DNA of 64,000 nucleotides from an uncultured Eubacteriales bacterium (GTDB lineage Bacteria > Bacillota > Clostridia > Oscillospirales > Acutalibacteraceae), in the NCBI GenBank assembly GCA_934695425.1, contig CAKUVH010000007.1, positions 1 through 64,000 of the forward strand. The letters are read 5' to 3'. The translations under genes were made by a program, and so were the position numbers. The notes beneath the pieces are model-generated. The model was not told the DNA's origin and ran no database searches. It saw only the letters and a list, made by a program, of their open reading frames with translations. This document shows, one piece after another, positions 1 through 8,672 of this stretch. Each line of letters opens with the position of its first letter. Within the stretch, counting starts at the first letter, position 1.

Positions 1-110
1 GCCGTCTTGAGATGGCTGGCACTCTTATGCCCTTATAGGGCTTTCCCATACCACGTCTCTTAGGCGTGGTCATGATTAAAAATGACTTATAAAATGCGCG
101 TTACTACTTA
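1..110. other. Hairpin-rich left edge, possibly the end of an IS200/IS605-type element or an omega-RNA
   Basis: Four hairpins follow each other closely: GCCGTC/GATGGC with a TTGA loop (1-16), GGCA/TGCC (about 18-31), GCCCT/AGGGC (about 29-41) and ACCACG/CGTGGT (about 50-70). No convincing gene runs through them and there is no T-run typical of an intrinsic terminator. Dense hairpins ending in a short GC stem are typical of the right end of IS200/IS605 elements and of the guide RNA that overlaps tnpB, but tnpB itself would lie outside the window. It could equally be the 3' part of another structured RNA. The call is tentative. Confidence 0.25.
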
Positions 111-148
111 TACCCAATAAATTTAAAAAATGAGGCTTATATATCTAA

Positions 149-177
149 TTGAAAATCACGGGGTTGCATGGTATAAT
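149..177 (+). promoter_or_regulatory. asnB promoter
   Basis: TTGAAA (149-154), a 17-bp spacer and TATAAT (172-177), with TG one base before the -10 box (extended -10). It lies 38 bp upstream of the asnB start and reads toward it. Confidence 0.8.
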
Positions 178-214
178 CAATGCGTAAAAAAAGTAATATT
201 TGGAGGCAAGAAAC

Positions 215-2053
215 ATGTGCGGAATTTGCGGATTTACAGGTGAAGTCATTGACAAGTCTAAGGTCATAGAAAACATGGCTGATTTGATAATACACAGAGG
301 TCCTGACAGCGCCGGATATTTTGGCGATAATCACATCGCAATGGGGTTCAGACGTTTGAGCATCATTGATTTGGGCGGCGGAGACCAACCGATATACAAT
401 GAAAAAAATACCTTGGTTTTGACTTTCAACGGTGAAATTTATAATTACAAAGAATTGAAGGACGAGCTATTGAAAGCCGGTCATAAATTTTACACCGAAA
501 CCGATTCGGAGGTAATTATTCACGGGTTTGAAGAATGGGGCGAAGAAATTGTTCCGAAACTCAGAGGAATGTTTGCTTTTGCGATTTGGGACAGAGAAAA
601 TAAATCTTTATTCATTGCAAGAGATCCATTTGGAATAAAACCTTTGCATTGGACAAAAGTCGGGGATAATTTTATATACGGTTCGGAAATAAAAAGCTTG
701 TTGGCTTTCCCGACTGTGGAAAGAAAACTAAATTACAAAATGCTTGATAATTATCTTTCGTTCCAATATGCCGTGCCGCCGGAAACATTTTTCGAGGGCA
801 TATATTGCTTGATGCCGGGGCATTTCCTGTGGTATAAAGATGGCGAAGTTAAGATAAAAAGATATTTTGACCCGGAATTTCATATTGATGAAAATATGGA
901 TTTGGAAACGGCTACAGCCGAAATCGAAAAAGCTTTTGAAAATTCGGTGCAAGCTCACAGAATAAGTGATGTAGAAGTAGGATGCTTCTTATCAAGCGGA
1001 ATCGATTCCAGTTATGTTTCATCGTATTTCGCAGGTCAAAAAGCTTTCACAGTAGGTTTTGATTTTGGGGAAAAATACAATGAAATGAGCTGGGCGAAGA
1101 ATTTATCCAAAAAAATCGGAATAAATCATTATGGAAAAGTAATAAGTTCGGATGAATTTTGGAAATCCATTAAAAAAGTTCAATATCACATGGATCAACC
1201 TCTTGCCGACCCGGCTTGCATTGCGCTTTATTTTGTTTCGAAGCTTGCAAGCGAGCATGTAAAAGTTGTATTGTCAGGCGAAGGCGCGGACGAGCTTTTT
1301 GGAGGATATGGAATATATAACGAGCCGAGAGTGTTCAAAACATATCAAAAAATCCTTCCTAAAAAATTCAGAAAATTCCTTGCTAAATTGGTTCAAAAAA
1401 TTCCGTTCAAATTTAAAGGCCAAGGATTCATAATAAGAGGCGCGAACAAAATCGAAGATAAATTTATCGGAAACGCCTTTATGTTCTCCAAAAAAGAAAA
1501 GCAGAAAATACTTAAAAACCCTGCCCTTGCGACAAAACCTCAAAATCTTTGCAAGCCGATTTACGAAAAAGCAAAAGATTATGACGACGTCACAAAGATG
1601 CAGTATCTTGACATAAATATGTGGATGGTCGGAGATATTCTTTTGAAGGCTGACCGCATGAGCATGGCTAATTCGCTCGAATTGAGAGTGCCATTTTTGG
1701 ATAAGGAAGTGTTCAAGATTGCTTCCAGAATACCGGCAAATCTTAAAGTCAACAAAGAGAATACAAAATACGCTTTAAGACAGGCCGCGATGAAAAGATT
1801 GCCGATTGACACAGCTCAAAAGAAGAAATTGGGATTCCCGGTGCCGACAAGAGTTTGGCTTCGTGATAAAAAATATTACGGCATAGTGAAAGATGCATTT
1901 TTATCTGACACCGCCGAGCAATTCTTTAATTGCGAAGAGCTGATTAAAATTTTGGATGAACATTACAACGGAAAAGCTGACAACAGCCGAAAAGTTTGGA
2001 CGATATATATATTTATTGTTTGGTACGACCTATATTTTAAAGAACTGAATTAG
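215..2053 (+). CDS. asnB: Asparagine synthetase B, glutamine-hydrolysing
   Basis: Cytosolic enzyme that makes asparagine from aspartate, ATP and glutamine. The ATG at 215 is chosen because GGAGG sits 8 bases upstream and because it gives Met-Cys-Gly-Ile-Cys, placing the class II amidotransferase nucleophile Cys2 at the mature N-terminus; an in-frame TTG at 200 overlaps the ribosome binding site and is rejected. Residues 1 to about 210 are the glutaminase domain. The synthetase domain follows, with a PP-loop variant (SSGIDSS) and the LSGEGADELFGGY motif. At 612 residues it has the usual full length. It is a single-gene unit with its own promoter and terminator. Confidence 0.97.
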   Translation: MCGICGFTGEVIDKSKVIENMADLIIHRGPDSAGYFGDNHIAMGFRRLSIIDLGGGDQPIYNEKNTLVLTFNGEIYNYKELKDELLKAGHKFYTETDSEVIIHGFEEWGEEIVPKLRGMFAFAIWDRENKSLFIARDPFGIKPLHWTKVGDNFIYGSEIKSLLAFPTVERKLNYKMLDNYLSFQYAVPPETFFEGIYCLMPGHFLWYKDGEVKIKRYFDPEFHIDENMDLETATAEIEKAFENSVQAHRISDVEVGCFLSSGIDSSYVSSYFAGQKAFTVGFDFGEKYNEMSWAKNLSKKIGINHYGKVISSDEFWKSIKKVQYHMDQPLADPACIALYFVSKLASEHVKVVLSGEGADELFGGYGIYNEPRVFKTYQKILPKKFRKFLAKLVQKIPFKFKGQGFIIRGANKIEDKFIGNAFMFSKKEKQKILKNPALATKPQNLCKPIYEKAKDYDDVTKMQYLDINMWMVGDILLKADRMSMANSLELRVPFLDKEVFKIASRIPANLKVNKENTKYALRQAAMKRLPIDTAQKKKLGFPVPTRVWLRDKKYYGIVKDAFLSDTAEQFFNCEELIKILDEHYNGKADNSRKVWTIYIFIVWYDLYFKELN

Positions 2054-2060
2054 ATAGAAA

Positions 2061-2092
2061 AAGGCCTCGCTGGTTGTAGCGAGGTCTTTAAT
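2061..2092. terminator. Bidirectional terminator between asnB and corA
   Basis: A 9-bp stem (2063-2071 with 2078-2086, one G-U) and a 6-base loop, flanked by A-run and T-run, so it can stop asnB on the plus strand and corA on the minus strand, whose genes converge here. Confidence 0.85.
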
Positions 2093-2093
2093 A

Positions 2094-2996
2094 TTACATA
2101 ATTTTTTTCTTTTTCATATACCACCAGCACCACAAAATTGCCAGAATATTGAATATTATGCATCCGATGTACCCAAACGGGGATGTCAGTTCCGGCATAG
2201 TGGTGAAGTTCATGCCGTACCAGGCCGCTATGGTTGAGGTCGGCATAAAGAACATCGTGATGATGGTTAATAGTTTCATTATTTTGTTTGTTTTGGCGTC
2301 GAGTTGAGAATTATAAACATCTCGGAGCTGGTTTGAGGTTTCTCTTAAGAACTGAATTTCTTCTCTTAATTGTTCGGCTCTGCGAGTGAATTTTTCGAAT
2401 CTTCTTACGGCGTCTTCTGAAAAGAATCCGTTTTCGTTTTCTTCGAGTTCGTAGCCGATGTCCATAAGTTGATTGTAGTATCTATAGAAAAGTAAAATCT
2501 CGCGCTTAAAGTTGAACATCATGGAGTTGAAGTCCGATAAAATTCCTCTAATAACCGCGGTTTCTATCTTTACAAGGCGGTCACTCATTTCCTCGATGTA
2601 TCTTAAATCTTTTTCGATTATAGTTTCAAAAAATTCATACAAAAATCTTTCAAGAGTTAATTTATCATGCATTTTATTTTTCGCAATTTTTCGTATTACG
2701 CTCTGAACAGCTTTGCCGTCGTCAATAAAAATCACTCTGTTTTTTTCTATTATGAACCCAAAATTAGTCCTGAGCATTTTTTTATCTTTGCTGACTATTG
2801 AAATATCTCCCGAAGCACAATTTTTAAAAACTGTAATCTTACAGCAGTGGGCATTTTTATAATTCGGGATGACGAGCTTGTCTACGTCCGTCCTCTTTTT
2901 AATTTCCTCGCCCGTGATTAGAAGTATGGTCTCGCCGTCGTAATCTGCGAGTCCGTTGCACTCTTTAAGGCCTTCCGCAATTTTATAATATACCAT
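2094..2996 (-). CDS. corA: CorA-family magnesium/divalent cation channel
   Basis: Membrane channel for Mg2+ and related ions. The 300-residue protein has a soluble N-terminal domain, a long helical stalk (about residues 130-235, with charged heptads) and two C-terminal membrane helices. The first ends in the diagnostic Tyr-Gly-Met-Asn selectivity signature (YGMNF); the last is followed by a basic tail (KKKKIM). The ATG has AAAGGGG upstream. It has its own promoter, separate from the neighbouring PAAR-like gene. CorA-type proteins vary in metal preference, so the substrate is inferred from the family. Confidence 0.93.
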   Translation of the reverse strand: MVYYKIAEGLKECNGLADYDGETILLITGEEIKKRTDVDKLVIPNYKNAHCCKITVFKNCASGDISIVSKDKKMLRTNFGFIIEKNRVIFIDDGKAVQSVIRKIAKNKMHDKLTLERFLYEFFETIIEKDLRYIEEMSDRLVKIETAVIRGILSDFNSMMFNFKREILLFYRYYNQLMDIGYELEENENGFFSEDAVRRFEKFTRRAEQLREEIQFLRETSNQLRDVYNSQLDAKTNKIMKLLTIITMFFMPTSTIAAWYGMNFTTMPELTSPFGYIGCIIFNILAILWCWWYMKKKKIM

Positions 2997-3028
2997 AACT
3001 ATCCCCTTTCTATAAATTAATATATTAC

Positions 3029-3056
3029 ATTATAACATTTTTTCAAAAACAATCAA
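3029..3056 (-). promoter_or_regulatory. corA promoter
   Basis: On the minus strand: TTGATT (3051-3056), a 16-bp spacer and TATAAT (3029-3034), about 35 bp before the corA start. Confidence 0.7.
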
Positions 3057-3080
3057 ATGTTTTTTTATGAAATAAATATA

Positions 3081-3117
3081 AAAGATAAAAGCTCCTGCGG
3101 TTTGCAGAAGCTTTTTT
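3081..3117 (-). terminator. Terminator of the PAAR-like gene
   Basis: Imperfect 12-bp stem (3087-3098 with 3104-3115, one mismatch), a GGTTT loop as written on the plus strand, and T-rich flanks. It lies just past the end of the PAAR-like gene and separates it from corA. Confidence 0.7.
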
Positions 3118-3126
3118 AAATTTAAA

Positions 3127-3501
3127 TTAAGCACTGACTGTAGGAGCTGCACCACCAGGCATAATAGAAATACTGTACGGAGTAGGACTTAACATACAAC
3201 TTAACTTACTTGAATCCGTAAGTGCAGCAAATTGTCCAAGCATAACTTTGGGAGCACCCGGAGCCCACGCAGAAAGAGGCGGAGGCATGGGGGCGAAAGC
3301 ACACGGTCCACTTCCAAAAGGCTTCGTAGCAGGATTTTTAGGAGACGTGCACATACCAAAAGTTCCTGTTGGAAAATCCATAACAGTTAAAGCCGGAGCA
3401 CCTCCTGCAGAAACAACTTGTTGCTGAATAGGAGTCAAAGGCAATGGCGCAGCTCCGAACGAACACATACACATGGCGCCTGCTTTTACAATATTGGGCA
3501 T
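3127..3501 (-). CDS. PAAR-like protein (DUF4280), spike tip of a contractile injection system
   Basis: A 124-residue protein rich in Ala, Pro, Gly and Met with the pattern of DUF4280/PAAR-like proteins: an N-terminal GAMCMCSFGAAPLPL segment, then ALTVMDF, a Pro-rich middle with FGMCTSPKNPAT and PCAFAPMPPP, and a final PGAPKVMLG...SSKLSCM segment. PAAR-like proteins cap the spike of type VI or extracellular contractile injection systems and can attach effectors. The ATG at 3501 is preferred because AGGTG lies just upstream; a GTG at 3510 overlaps that site. It lies 28 bp downstream of hppA. No sheath, tube or baseplate gene is in the window, so the machine must lie elsewhere or the gene is an orphan. 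Confidence 0.8.
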   Translation of the reverse strand: MPNIVKAGAMCMCSFGAAPLPLTPIQQQVVSAGGAPALTVMDFPTGTFGMCTSPKNPATKPFGSGPCAFAPMPPPLSAWAPGAPKVMLGQFAALTDSSKLSCMLSPTPYSISIMPGGAAPTVSA

Positions 3502-3529
3502 ATTAATCACCTACTAATTATTTTATGAT

Positions 3530-5638
3530 TTACAAAAGATGAAACGCAAGAGTTAATCCTGCAAAAACTATAGAAACCATTGAAGTAAGCTTAATTAAAA
3601 TGTTGATAGACGGGCCGGAAGTATCTTTGAAAGGATCGCCGACTGTATCGCCTACAACGGCAGCTTTGTGGCAATCGGAGCCTTTGCCGCCGAGATTGCC
3701 GGCTTCTATATATTTTTTGGCGTTATCCCAGGCGCCTCCTGCATTTGACATCATAACCGCTAAAACAAATCCTGTTATTGTGGTTCCTGCCAAGAAACCT
3801 GCCACGCCGTTAACTCCGAGAATAAGTCCAACGACAATCGGAACAACAACCGCAAGGACAGCGGGTAAAATCATCAATTTTTGAGAAGATTTTGTACATA
3901 AATCAACACATGAACCGTAATCGGGTTCAGCTTCGCCTTCCAGCAATCCTGCTATGGATTTGAATTGACGTCTGACTTCCAGAACTATACTTTGAGCGGC
4001 TTTTCCGACTGCTTCCATGGTGAGAGCGGCGAATAAGAACGGAATCATCGCGCCGATGAACAATCCAACTAGGACGGGAGGATTGGTGATATTAAGATTG
4101 AAAACTGTTTTTGGGGAAAGTATTTGAACCTCAGAAATGTACGCGGCTATCAAAGCGAGAGCGGTAAGAGCCGCAGAACCTATAGCAAAACCTTTTCCGG
4201 TTGCTGCTGTGGTGTTTCCGAGAGAATCAAGAGCGTCGGTCCTTTCACGAACTTCATCTCCGAGCTCGGACATTTCGGCGATTCCGCCTGCGTTATCTGC
4301 TATCGGACCATAAGCGTCTGTTGCCAAGGTTATGCCGAGAGTCGAAAGCATTCCGACTGCTGCCACGCCGATGCCATAAAGTCCGCGGTTGAAGCTTATT
4401 AAATTGCTTACATTACCGCCGCAAGAGAAGAAGCTGATGAGGACGGCTGCGCCTACGATTATAACGGGGAGAACTGTTGAGTTCATGCCCAAAGAAAGGC
4501 CTCCGATAATAACGGTAGCGGAACCGGTTTCGGATGTTTTGGATAATTCTTTGGTTGGCTTGTACGTTGCAGAAGTAAAATATTCGGTGGTGAATCCGAT
4601 TAAAACTCCGGAAACCAAGCCTGCGATTATAGCGTAGAAAATTCCGATAAATTGCGGTAACAAAGATTTTATAACAAAAAATGAAGCGATTGCTATGATT
4701 ATTGCGCTTATATAAGTTCCTGTGCGCAAAGATTTTAAAAGGTCTTTTTGACCTGCGTTTTCTTTGGTTTTAACGAAAAATGTGCCAATAATTGAAGCGA
4801 TTACTCCCAGAGCCGCCAGAAGCATAGGCACTGCCATGCCTTTCATGCCGAACCCTGCGCTCACTGCCAGGGCACTTGTTGAAACGATGGAGCCGACATA
4901 GGACTCATATAAATCAGCACCCATTCCTGCGACGTCGCCGACATTGTCGCCAACATTATCAGCGATAACAGCGGGATTTCTTGGGTCGTCTTCAGGAATT
5001 CCGGCTTCTACTTTTCCTACGAGGTCAGCGCCGACATCGGCTGCCTTTGTGAAAATTCCACCGCCGACTCTTGCGAACAACGCCATACAAGAAGCGCCCA
5101 TTCCGAAAGTCAACATGTTGGAAGTAATATTTTGAATTCTTAAAGATTCGCTCGCTATGACTTCGACGTTGTTATACCAATATTTCAGAAAGAAATACCA
5201 AATAGATAAATCCAAAAGTCCAAGTCCAACCACAACAAATCCCATAACTGCGCCTGCGGAGAAAGCAACTTTCAAGCCTTTATTAAGGCCTTCTTTCGCT
5301 GCAAAAGCTGTACGTGCATTCGCCATGGTAGCGGTTTTCATGCCTATAAATCCGGACAGAGCGGAGAAAAATCCACCTGTTAAAAATGCGAACGGAACAA
5401 AATGATTTAGGTACCCACAAAATGACAAAATCAAAAGTACGACAAATACCACTGAAAAAAACACTCCAACGCCTTTATATTGACGTTTTAAATATGCATC
5501 TGCACCTTTGCTTATCGCAGATGAAATTTTAATCATTTTTTCGGTACCTTGGGAATGGCTTTTTACTCTGTTAAACAAAAAGCCCGCAAAACAAAGAGAA
5601 ATCAAAGAACCTATTGCTACAAATAACATCAAATCCAT
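3530..5638 (-). CDS. hppA: Membrane-bound ion-translocating pyrophosphatase, K+-dependent type
   Basis: A polytopic membrane protein of 702 residues that hydrolyses pyrophosphate and pumps H+ or Na+. Signatures seen: the pyrophosphate-binding loop with DVGADLVGKVE and then NPAVIADNVGDNVGDVAGMG, the second Asp-rich loop DAYGPIADNAGGIAEM, and a C-terminal GDTVGDPFKDTSGPSIN. The motif GNTTAATGKG has Ala where K+-independent enzymes carry Lys, so K+ dependence is predicted. H+ versus Na+ specificity cannot be decided by eye. No clear Shine-Dalgarno sequence precedes the ATG, unlike its neighbours. It would let the cell recover energy from pyrophosphate, which fits a host-dependent metabolism. Confidence 0.95.
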   Translation of the reverse strand: MDLMLFVAIGSLISLCFAGFLFNRVKSHSQGTEKMIKISSAISKGADAYLKRQYKGVGVFFSVVFVVLLILSFCGYLNHFVPFAFLTGGFFSALSGFIGMKTATMANARTAFAAKEGLNKGLKVAFSAGAVMGFVVVGLGLLDLSIWYFFLKYWYNNVEVIASESLRIQNITSNMLTFGMGASCMALFARVGGGIFTKAADVGADLVGKVEAGIPEDDPRNPAVIADNVGDNVGDVAGMGADLYESYVGSIVSTSALAVSAGFGMKGMAVPMLLAALGVIASIIGTFFVKTKENAGQKDLLKSLRTGTYISAIIIAIASFFVIKSLLPQFIGIFYAIIAGLVSGVLIGFTTEYFTSATYKPTKELSKTSETGSATVIIGGLSLGMNSTVLPVIIVGAAVLISFFSCGGNVSNLISFNRGLYGIGVAAVGMLSTLGITLATDAYGPIADNAGGIAEMSELGDEVRERTDALDSLGNTTAATGKGFAIGSAALTALALIAAYISEVQILSPKTVFNLNITNPPVLVGLFIGAMIPFLFAALTMEAVGKAAQSIVLEVRRQFKSIAGLLEGEAEPDYGSCVDLCTKSSQKLMILPAVLAVVVPIVVGLILGVNGVAGFLAGTTITGFVLAVMMSNAGGAWDNAKKYIEAGNLGGKGSDCHKAAVVGDTVGDPFKDTSGPSINILIKLTSMVSIVFAGLTLAFHLL

Positions 5639-5712
5639 TATTTTAATGAGTAAATGCTGCTAATTTAAGCGCACTAACTCTACTTCCCTTCTTTCTATGT
5701 AAATTTGTTCAC

Positions 5713-5775
5713 AAAAAATATATATTTCGCCCATGTCGAACTATATGTATCAAAGCGACATGGACGATATTTAAG
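5713..5775 (-). terminator. Terminator of the ribosomal protein superoperon
   Basis: Long minus-strand hairpin: CCATGTCG (5756-5763 read on minus) pairs with CGACATGG (5731-5738), the stem extends through flanking A/T pairs, and a T-rich tail ends near 5713. It follows rplQ and separates it from hppA. Confidence 0.8.
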
Positions 5776-5788
5776 TAATCTTATTGAA

Positions 5789-6130
5789 TTAAATTAATTC
5801 TATTATTGCCATCTCGGCGCCGTCTCCACGTCTGGGGCCAAGTTTAGTTATGCGTGTATAACCACCGTTTTTATCTGCATATTTCGGAGCAATTTTTTCA
5901 AAAAGATTTTTTGCAACTTCTTTTTTGGTTACGAAAGAGTAAACCATACGTTTGTTGTGAAGGCTATCGATTTTAGCTATTGTTATCATTTTTTCGGCAA
6001 GTGCGCGAACTTCTTTAGCTCTTGTAACAGTAGTTTCTATTTTACCGTTTTCCAAAAGAAAAGTTACGAGTGCTCTCAACATTGCAAGTCTGTGAGCTGT
6101 AGCTCTACCGAGCTTTCTTTTACCTGACAT
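5789..6130 (-). CDS. rplQ: 50S ribosomal protein L17
   Basis: A 113-residue protein starting MSGKRKLGRATAHRLAML, the L17 signature, and ending GPRRGDGAEMAIIELI. AAGGAGG precedes the ATG. Last gene of the superoperon, 26 bp after rpoA. Confidence 0.98.
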   Translation of the reverse strand: MSGKRKLGRATAHRLAMLRALVTFLLENGKIETTVTRAKEVRALAEKMITIAKIDSLHNKRMVYSFVTKKEVAKNLFEKIAPKYADKNGGYTRITKLGPRRGDGAEMAIIELI

Positions 6131-6156
6131 ATATTTTTACCTCCTTTTTACCCTAA

Positions 6157-7110
6157 TTATTCGCAAGGCTTAGCTAAATCAAGTCCCATTGAATGTAATT
6201 TTTCAATTACTTCATCAAGTGATTTACGCCCTAAATTTCTTACTTTCATCATTTCGTCTTCGGTTTTGCTTGTGAGGTCGTGAACTGTGTTGATTCCGGC
6301 TCTCTTCAAGCAGTTGAAAGACCTTACCGAAAGCTCCATTTCGTCGATCGTTACATCTAAATCGGTAGGAGTGGATGGAGTGGATTTTTCCACCATCAAG
6401 TTTGTTCTTTCGGCAACTTCTGAAAGCTCTACAAACAAATTAAAATGCTCTATGAGTATTTTAGCCGCGATTGATACAGCTTCTTCGGCGTTAATTACGC
6501 CGTTTGTCCAAACTTCCAACGAAAGCTTATCGAAGTCAGTTATTTGACCTACACGAGTGTTCTCAACTTTATAATTTACTTTTAGAACCGGAGTATAAAT
6601 GGAATCAACTGCCAAAACTCCTATAACAGGGTTTGGATTGTTCGCTTTATGACGCTCCAAAGAAACATATCCTCTGCCTTTTCCGAGGGTTATGTCCATA
6701 CGAAGTTTAGCGCCTTCGCCAAGTGTGGCAATGTGGCAATCAGGATTTATAATTTCTACATCGCTGTCGTGAATTATCATTCCTGCGGTTACTTCACATG
6801 GCCCAACTGCATTTATTTCTACAGTTTTAGGTTCGTTACCTTGTATCTTTGCCAAAAGGCCTTTGATATTCAAGATGATTTCAGTAACGTCTTCTTTAAC
6901 TCCGGGAATGGTGGAAAATTCATGCATTACGCCGTCAATTTTAACACTACTCGGAGCAACACCCGGGAGAGACGAAAGAAGAATTCTTCTTAAACTGTTC
7001 CCTAAAGTATTTCCAAAACCTCTTTCAAGAGGTTCTACAACAAATCTACCATAATTTTTATCCTCAGACACTTCTTCAACCGTAACCCGAGGCTTTTCAA
7101 TTTCTATCAT
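6157..7110 (-). CDS. rpoA: DNA-directed RNA polymerase alpha subunit
   Basis: The 317-residue alpha subunit that nucleates RNA polymerase assembly. The N-terminal domain (about 1-230) has the GNSLRRILLSSLPG and ERGFGNTLGN dimerisation signatures. The C-terminal domain (about 250-310) has the ELSVRSFNCLKRAGINTVHDL and RNLGRKSLDEV helices that bind UP elements and activators. AAGGAGG precedes the ATG. Standard place between rpsD and rplQ. Confidence 0.98.
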   Translation of the reverse strand: MIEIEKPRVTVEEVSEDKNYGRFVVEPLERGFGNTLGNSLRRILLSSLPGVAPSSVKIDGVMHEFSTIPGVKEDVTEIILNIKGLLAKIQGNEPKTVEINAVGPCEVTAGMIIHDSDVEIINPDCHIATLGEGAKLRMDITLGKGRGYVSLERHKANNPNPVIGVLAVDSIYTPVLKVNYKVENTRVGQITDFDKLSLEVWTNGVINAEEAVSIAAKILIEHFNLFVELSEVAERTNLMVEKSTPSTPTDLDVTIDEMELSVRSFNCLKRAGINTVHDLTSKTEDEMMKVRNLGRKSLDEVIEKLHSMGLDLAKPCE

Positions 7111-7185
7111 TAAATCCTCCTTGATACTCTTAAATAATGAGGCAGTCGCCTCAAAAAATATGCTACGATAAATAGTAATGTAACA

Positions 7186-7815
7186 TTATTTGGAGTACAA
7201 TTCGACTATTAATGTTTCTTGAACATCAAGATCTATATCTTCTCTTGCCGGCATAGCTATTTTTTTAGCTTCCAATTTTTCTGAATTGAGTTCAAGCCAC
7301 TTTGGAACAACTCTTCCACCGTTTGACTCTAAAACAGATTTAATCTTGGCGCTTTCACGAGATTTTTCATTTATAGAAATTACATCTCCGACTTTTACCA
7401 AGAAAGAAGGAATATTGACCTTTTGTCCGTTAACACTGAAGTGGTTATGAACAACAAGTTGTCTTGCTTCTGCTCTTGAACTTGCCCAACCTAAACGATA
7501 AACGACGTTATCAAGACGGGATTCCAAAATTGCGAGTAAGTTTTCGCCTTTTTTACCCTCTTTCATCTTGGTAGCCATTTCGAAATAATGAGCAAATTGA
7601 TGTTCAAGAACACCATAATAATATCTTGCTTTTTGTTTAGCTCTTAATTGTAAGCCGTATTCTGAATGTTTCTTGCGTCCTTGACCGTGTTGTCCCGGAG
7701 CATAAGAACGTCTGGAAAATGCACATTTTCCGCTGTAGCATCTTTCACCTTTCAGAAATAATTTTTGACCTTCTCTGCGGCATATTCTGCAAACCGCACC
7801 TGTATATCTTGCCAT
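7186..7815 (-). CDS. rpsD: 30S ribosomal protein S4, zinc-binding form
   Basis: A 209-residue primary 16S rRNA-binding protein. The N-terminus keeps Cys9, Cys12, Cys26 and Cys31, the zinc-binding (C+) form. The S4 RNA-binding domain (about 95-160) has RLDNVVYRLGWASSRAEARQLVVHNH. In Firmicutes S4 often autoregulates; no S4 leader was identified here because the gene lies inside the superoperon. Confidence 0.98.
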   Translation of the reverse strand: MARYTGAVCRICRREGQKLFLKGERCYSGKCAFSRRSYAPGQHGQGRKKHSEYGLQLRAKQKARYYYGVLEHQFAHYFEMATKMKEGKKGENLLAILESRLDNVVYRLGWASSRAEARQLVVHNHFSVNGQKVNIPSFLVKVGDVISINEKSRESAKIKSVLESNGGRVVPKWLELNSEKLEAKKIAMPAREDIDLDVQETLIVELYSK

Positions 7816-7845
7816 ACTATTTATTGCACCTCCGATTCCTTTATA

Positions 7846-8250
7846 TTAAACACGTCTTCTTTTTGGTGGACGACAACCATTGTGAGGAATAGGTGTTACG
7901 TCCTTTATCATATTAACATCAAGTCCTGCTGCCTGAAGAGCACGAATTGCTGCTTCACGTCCTGACCCCGGACCTTTTACATAAACTTCAACAGTTTTCA
8001 TACCGTGTTCTATTGCGGTTTTTGCTGCTGTTTCTGCTGCTGTTTGAGCTGCGAAAGGAGTTGATTTCTTGGAACCTCTGAAGCCAAGTCCTCCTGCGCT
8101 TGCCCAAGATACAGCATTACCTTCTATATCTGTTATTGTAACAATCGTGTTATTGAATGTTGATTGTATATGAGCTGCTCCTCGTTCAATATTTTTTCTG
8201 TCACGACGTCTGCGAACAGAAGTTTTTTTGGAGCCACTTTGTACTGCCAT
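7846..8250 (-). CDS. rpsK: 30S ribosomal protein S11
   Basis: A 134-residue protein with the S11 core (HIQSTFNNTIVTITD), the conserved GPGSGREAAIRAL loop and the C-terminal DVTPIPHNGCRPPKRRRV. Located between rpsM and rpsD. Confidence 0.98.
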   Translation of the reverse strand: MAVQSGSKKTSVRRRRDRKNIERGAAHIQSTFNNTIVTITDIEGNAVSWASAGGLGFRGSKKSTPFAAQTAAETAAKTAIEHGMKTVEVYVKGPGSGREAAIRALQAAGLDVNMIKDVTPIPHNGCRPPKRRRV

Positions 8251-8273
8251 TAAATTATTCCTCCCTTACATAA

Positions 8274-8642
8274 TTAGCCTTTTTTGTTAGCCATTGTCTT
8301 TCTTGGACCTTTTCTTGTTCTTGCATTTGTTTTAGATCTTTGTCCTCTTACCGGAAGACCTTTTCTATGACGAATGCCACGATAGCATCCTATTTCGATT
8401 AATCTTTTGATATCAAATGCGATATTGCTTCTGAGGTCACCTTCAACTTTGTAATTCTTATCGATGCAAGCTCTGAGTTTAGCTACATCATCTTCGGTAA
8501 GATCTCTTACTCTTGTGTCAGGATTTACACCTGTTTTAGCAATAATTTCTTTTGCTGTTGTTCTGCCTATACCAAAAATATAGGTAAGACCAATTTCTAT
8601 TCTTTTGTCTCTTGGCAAATCGACGCCTGAAATACGGGCCAT
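8274..8642 (-). CDS. rpsM: 30S ribosomal protein S13
   Basis: A 122-residue protein of the 30S head. The ATG at 8642 gives the canonical MARISGVDLPRDKR start and has GGAGGTG nine bases upstream; an in-frame ATG at 8660 overlaps that site and is rejected. The C-terminus shows the helix-two-turn-helix region and GQRSKTNARTRKGPRKT. Confidence 0.98.
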   Translation of the reverse strand: MARISGVDLPRDKRIEIGLTYIFGIGRTTAKEIIAKTGVNPDTRVRDLTEDDVAKLRACIDKNYKVEGDLRSNIAFDIKRLIEIGCYRGIRHRKGLPVRGQRSKTNARTRKGPRKTMANKKG

Positions 8643-8672
8643 TCTTAAACCCACCTCCATAGTATTTTTTTA

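Noticed and set aside
8..73. A minus-strand frame reading MTTPKRRGMGKPYKGIR from an ATG at 71-73
   Set aside because: No ribosome binding site, cut by the window edge, and the same bases form stable hairpins; more likely structured DNA or RNA than a gene start.
200..214. TTG start for asnB at 200
   Set aside because: It overlaps the GGAGG site and would bury the catalytic Cys2.
4124..4637. Plus-strand open frames opposite hppA
   Set aside because: They overlap a full-length conserved membrane pyrophosphatase and have no initiation signals.
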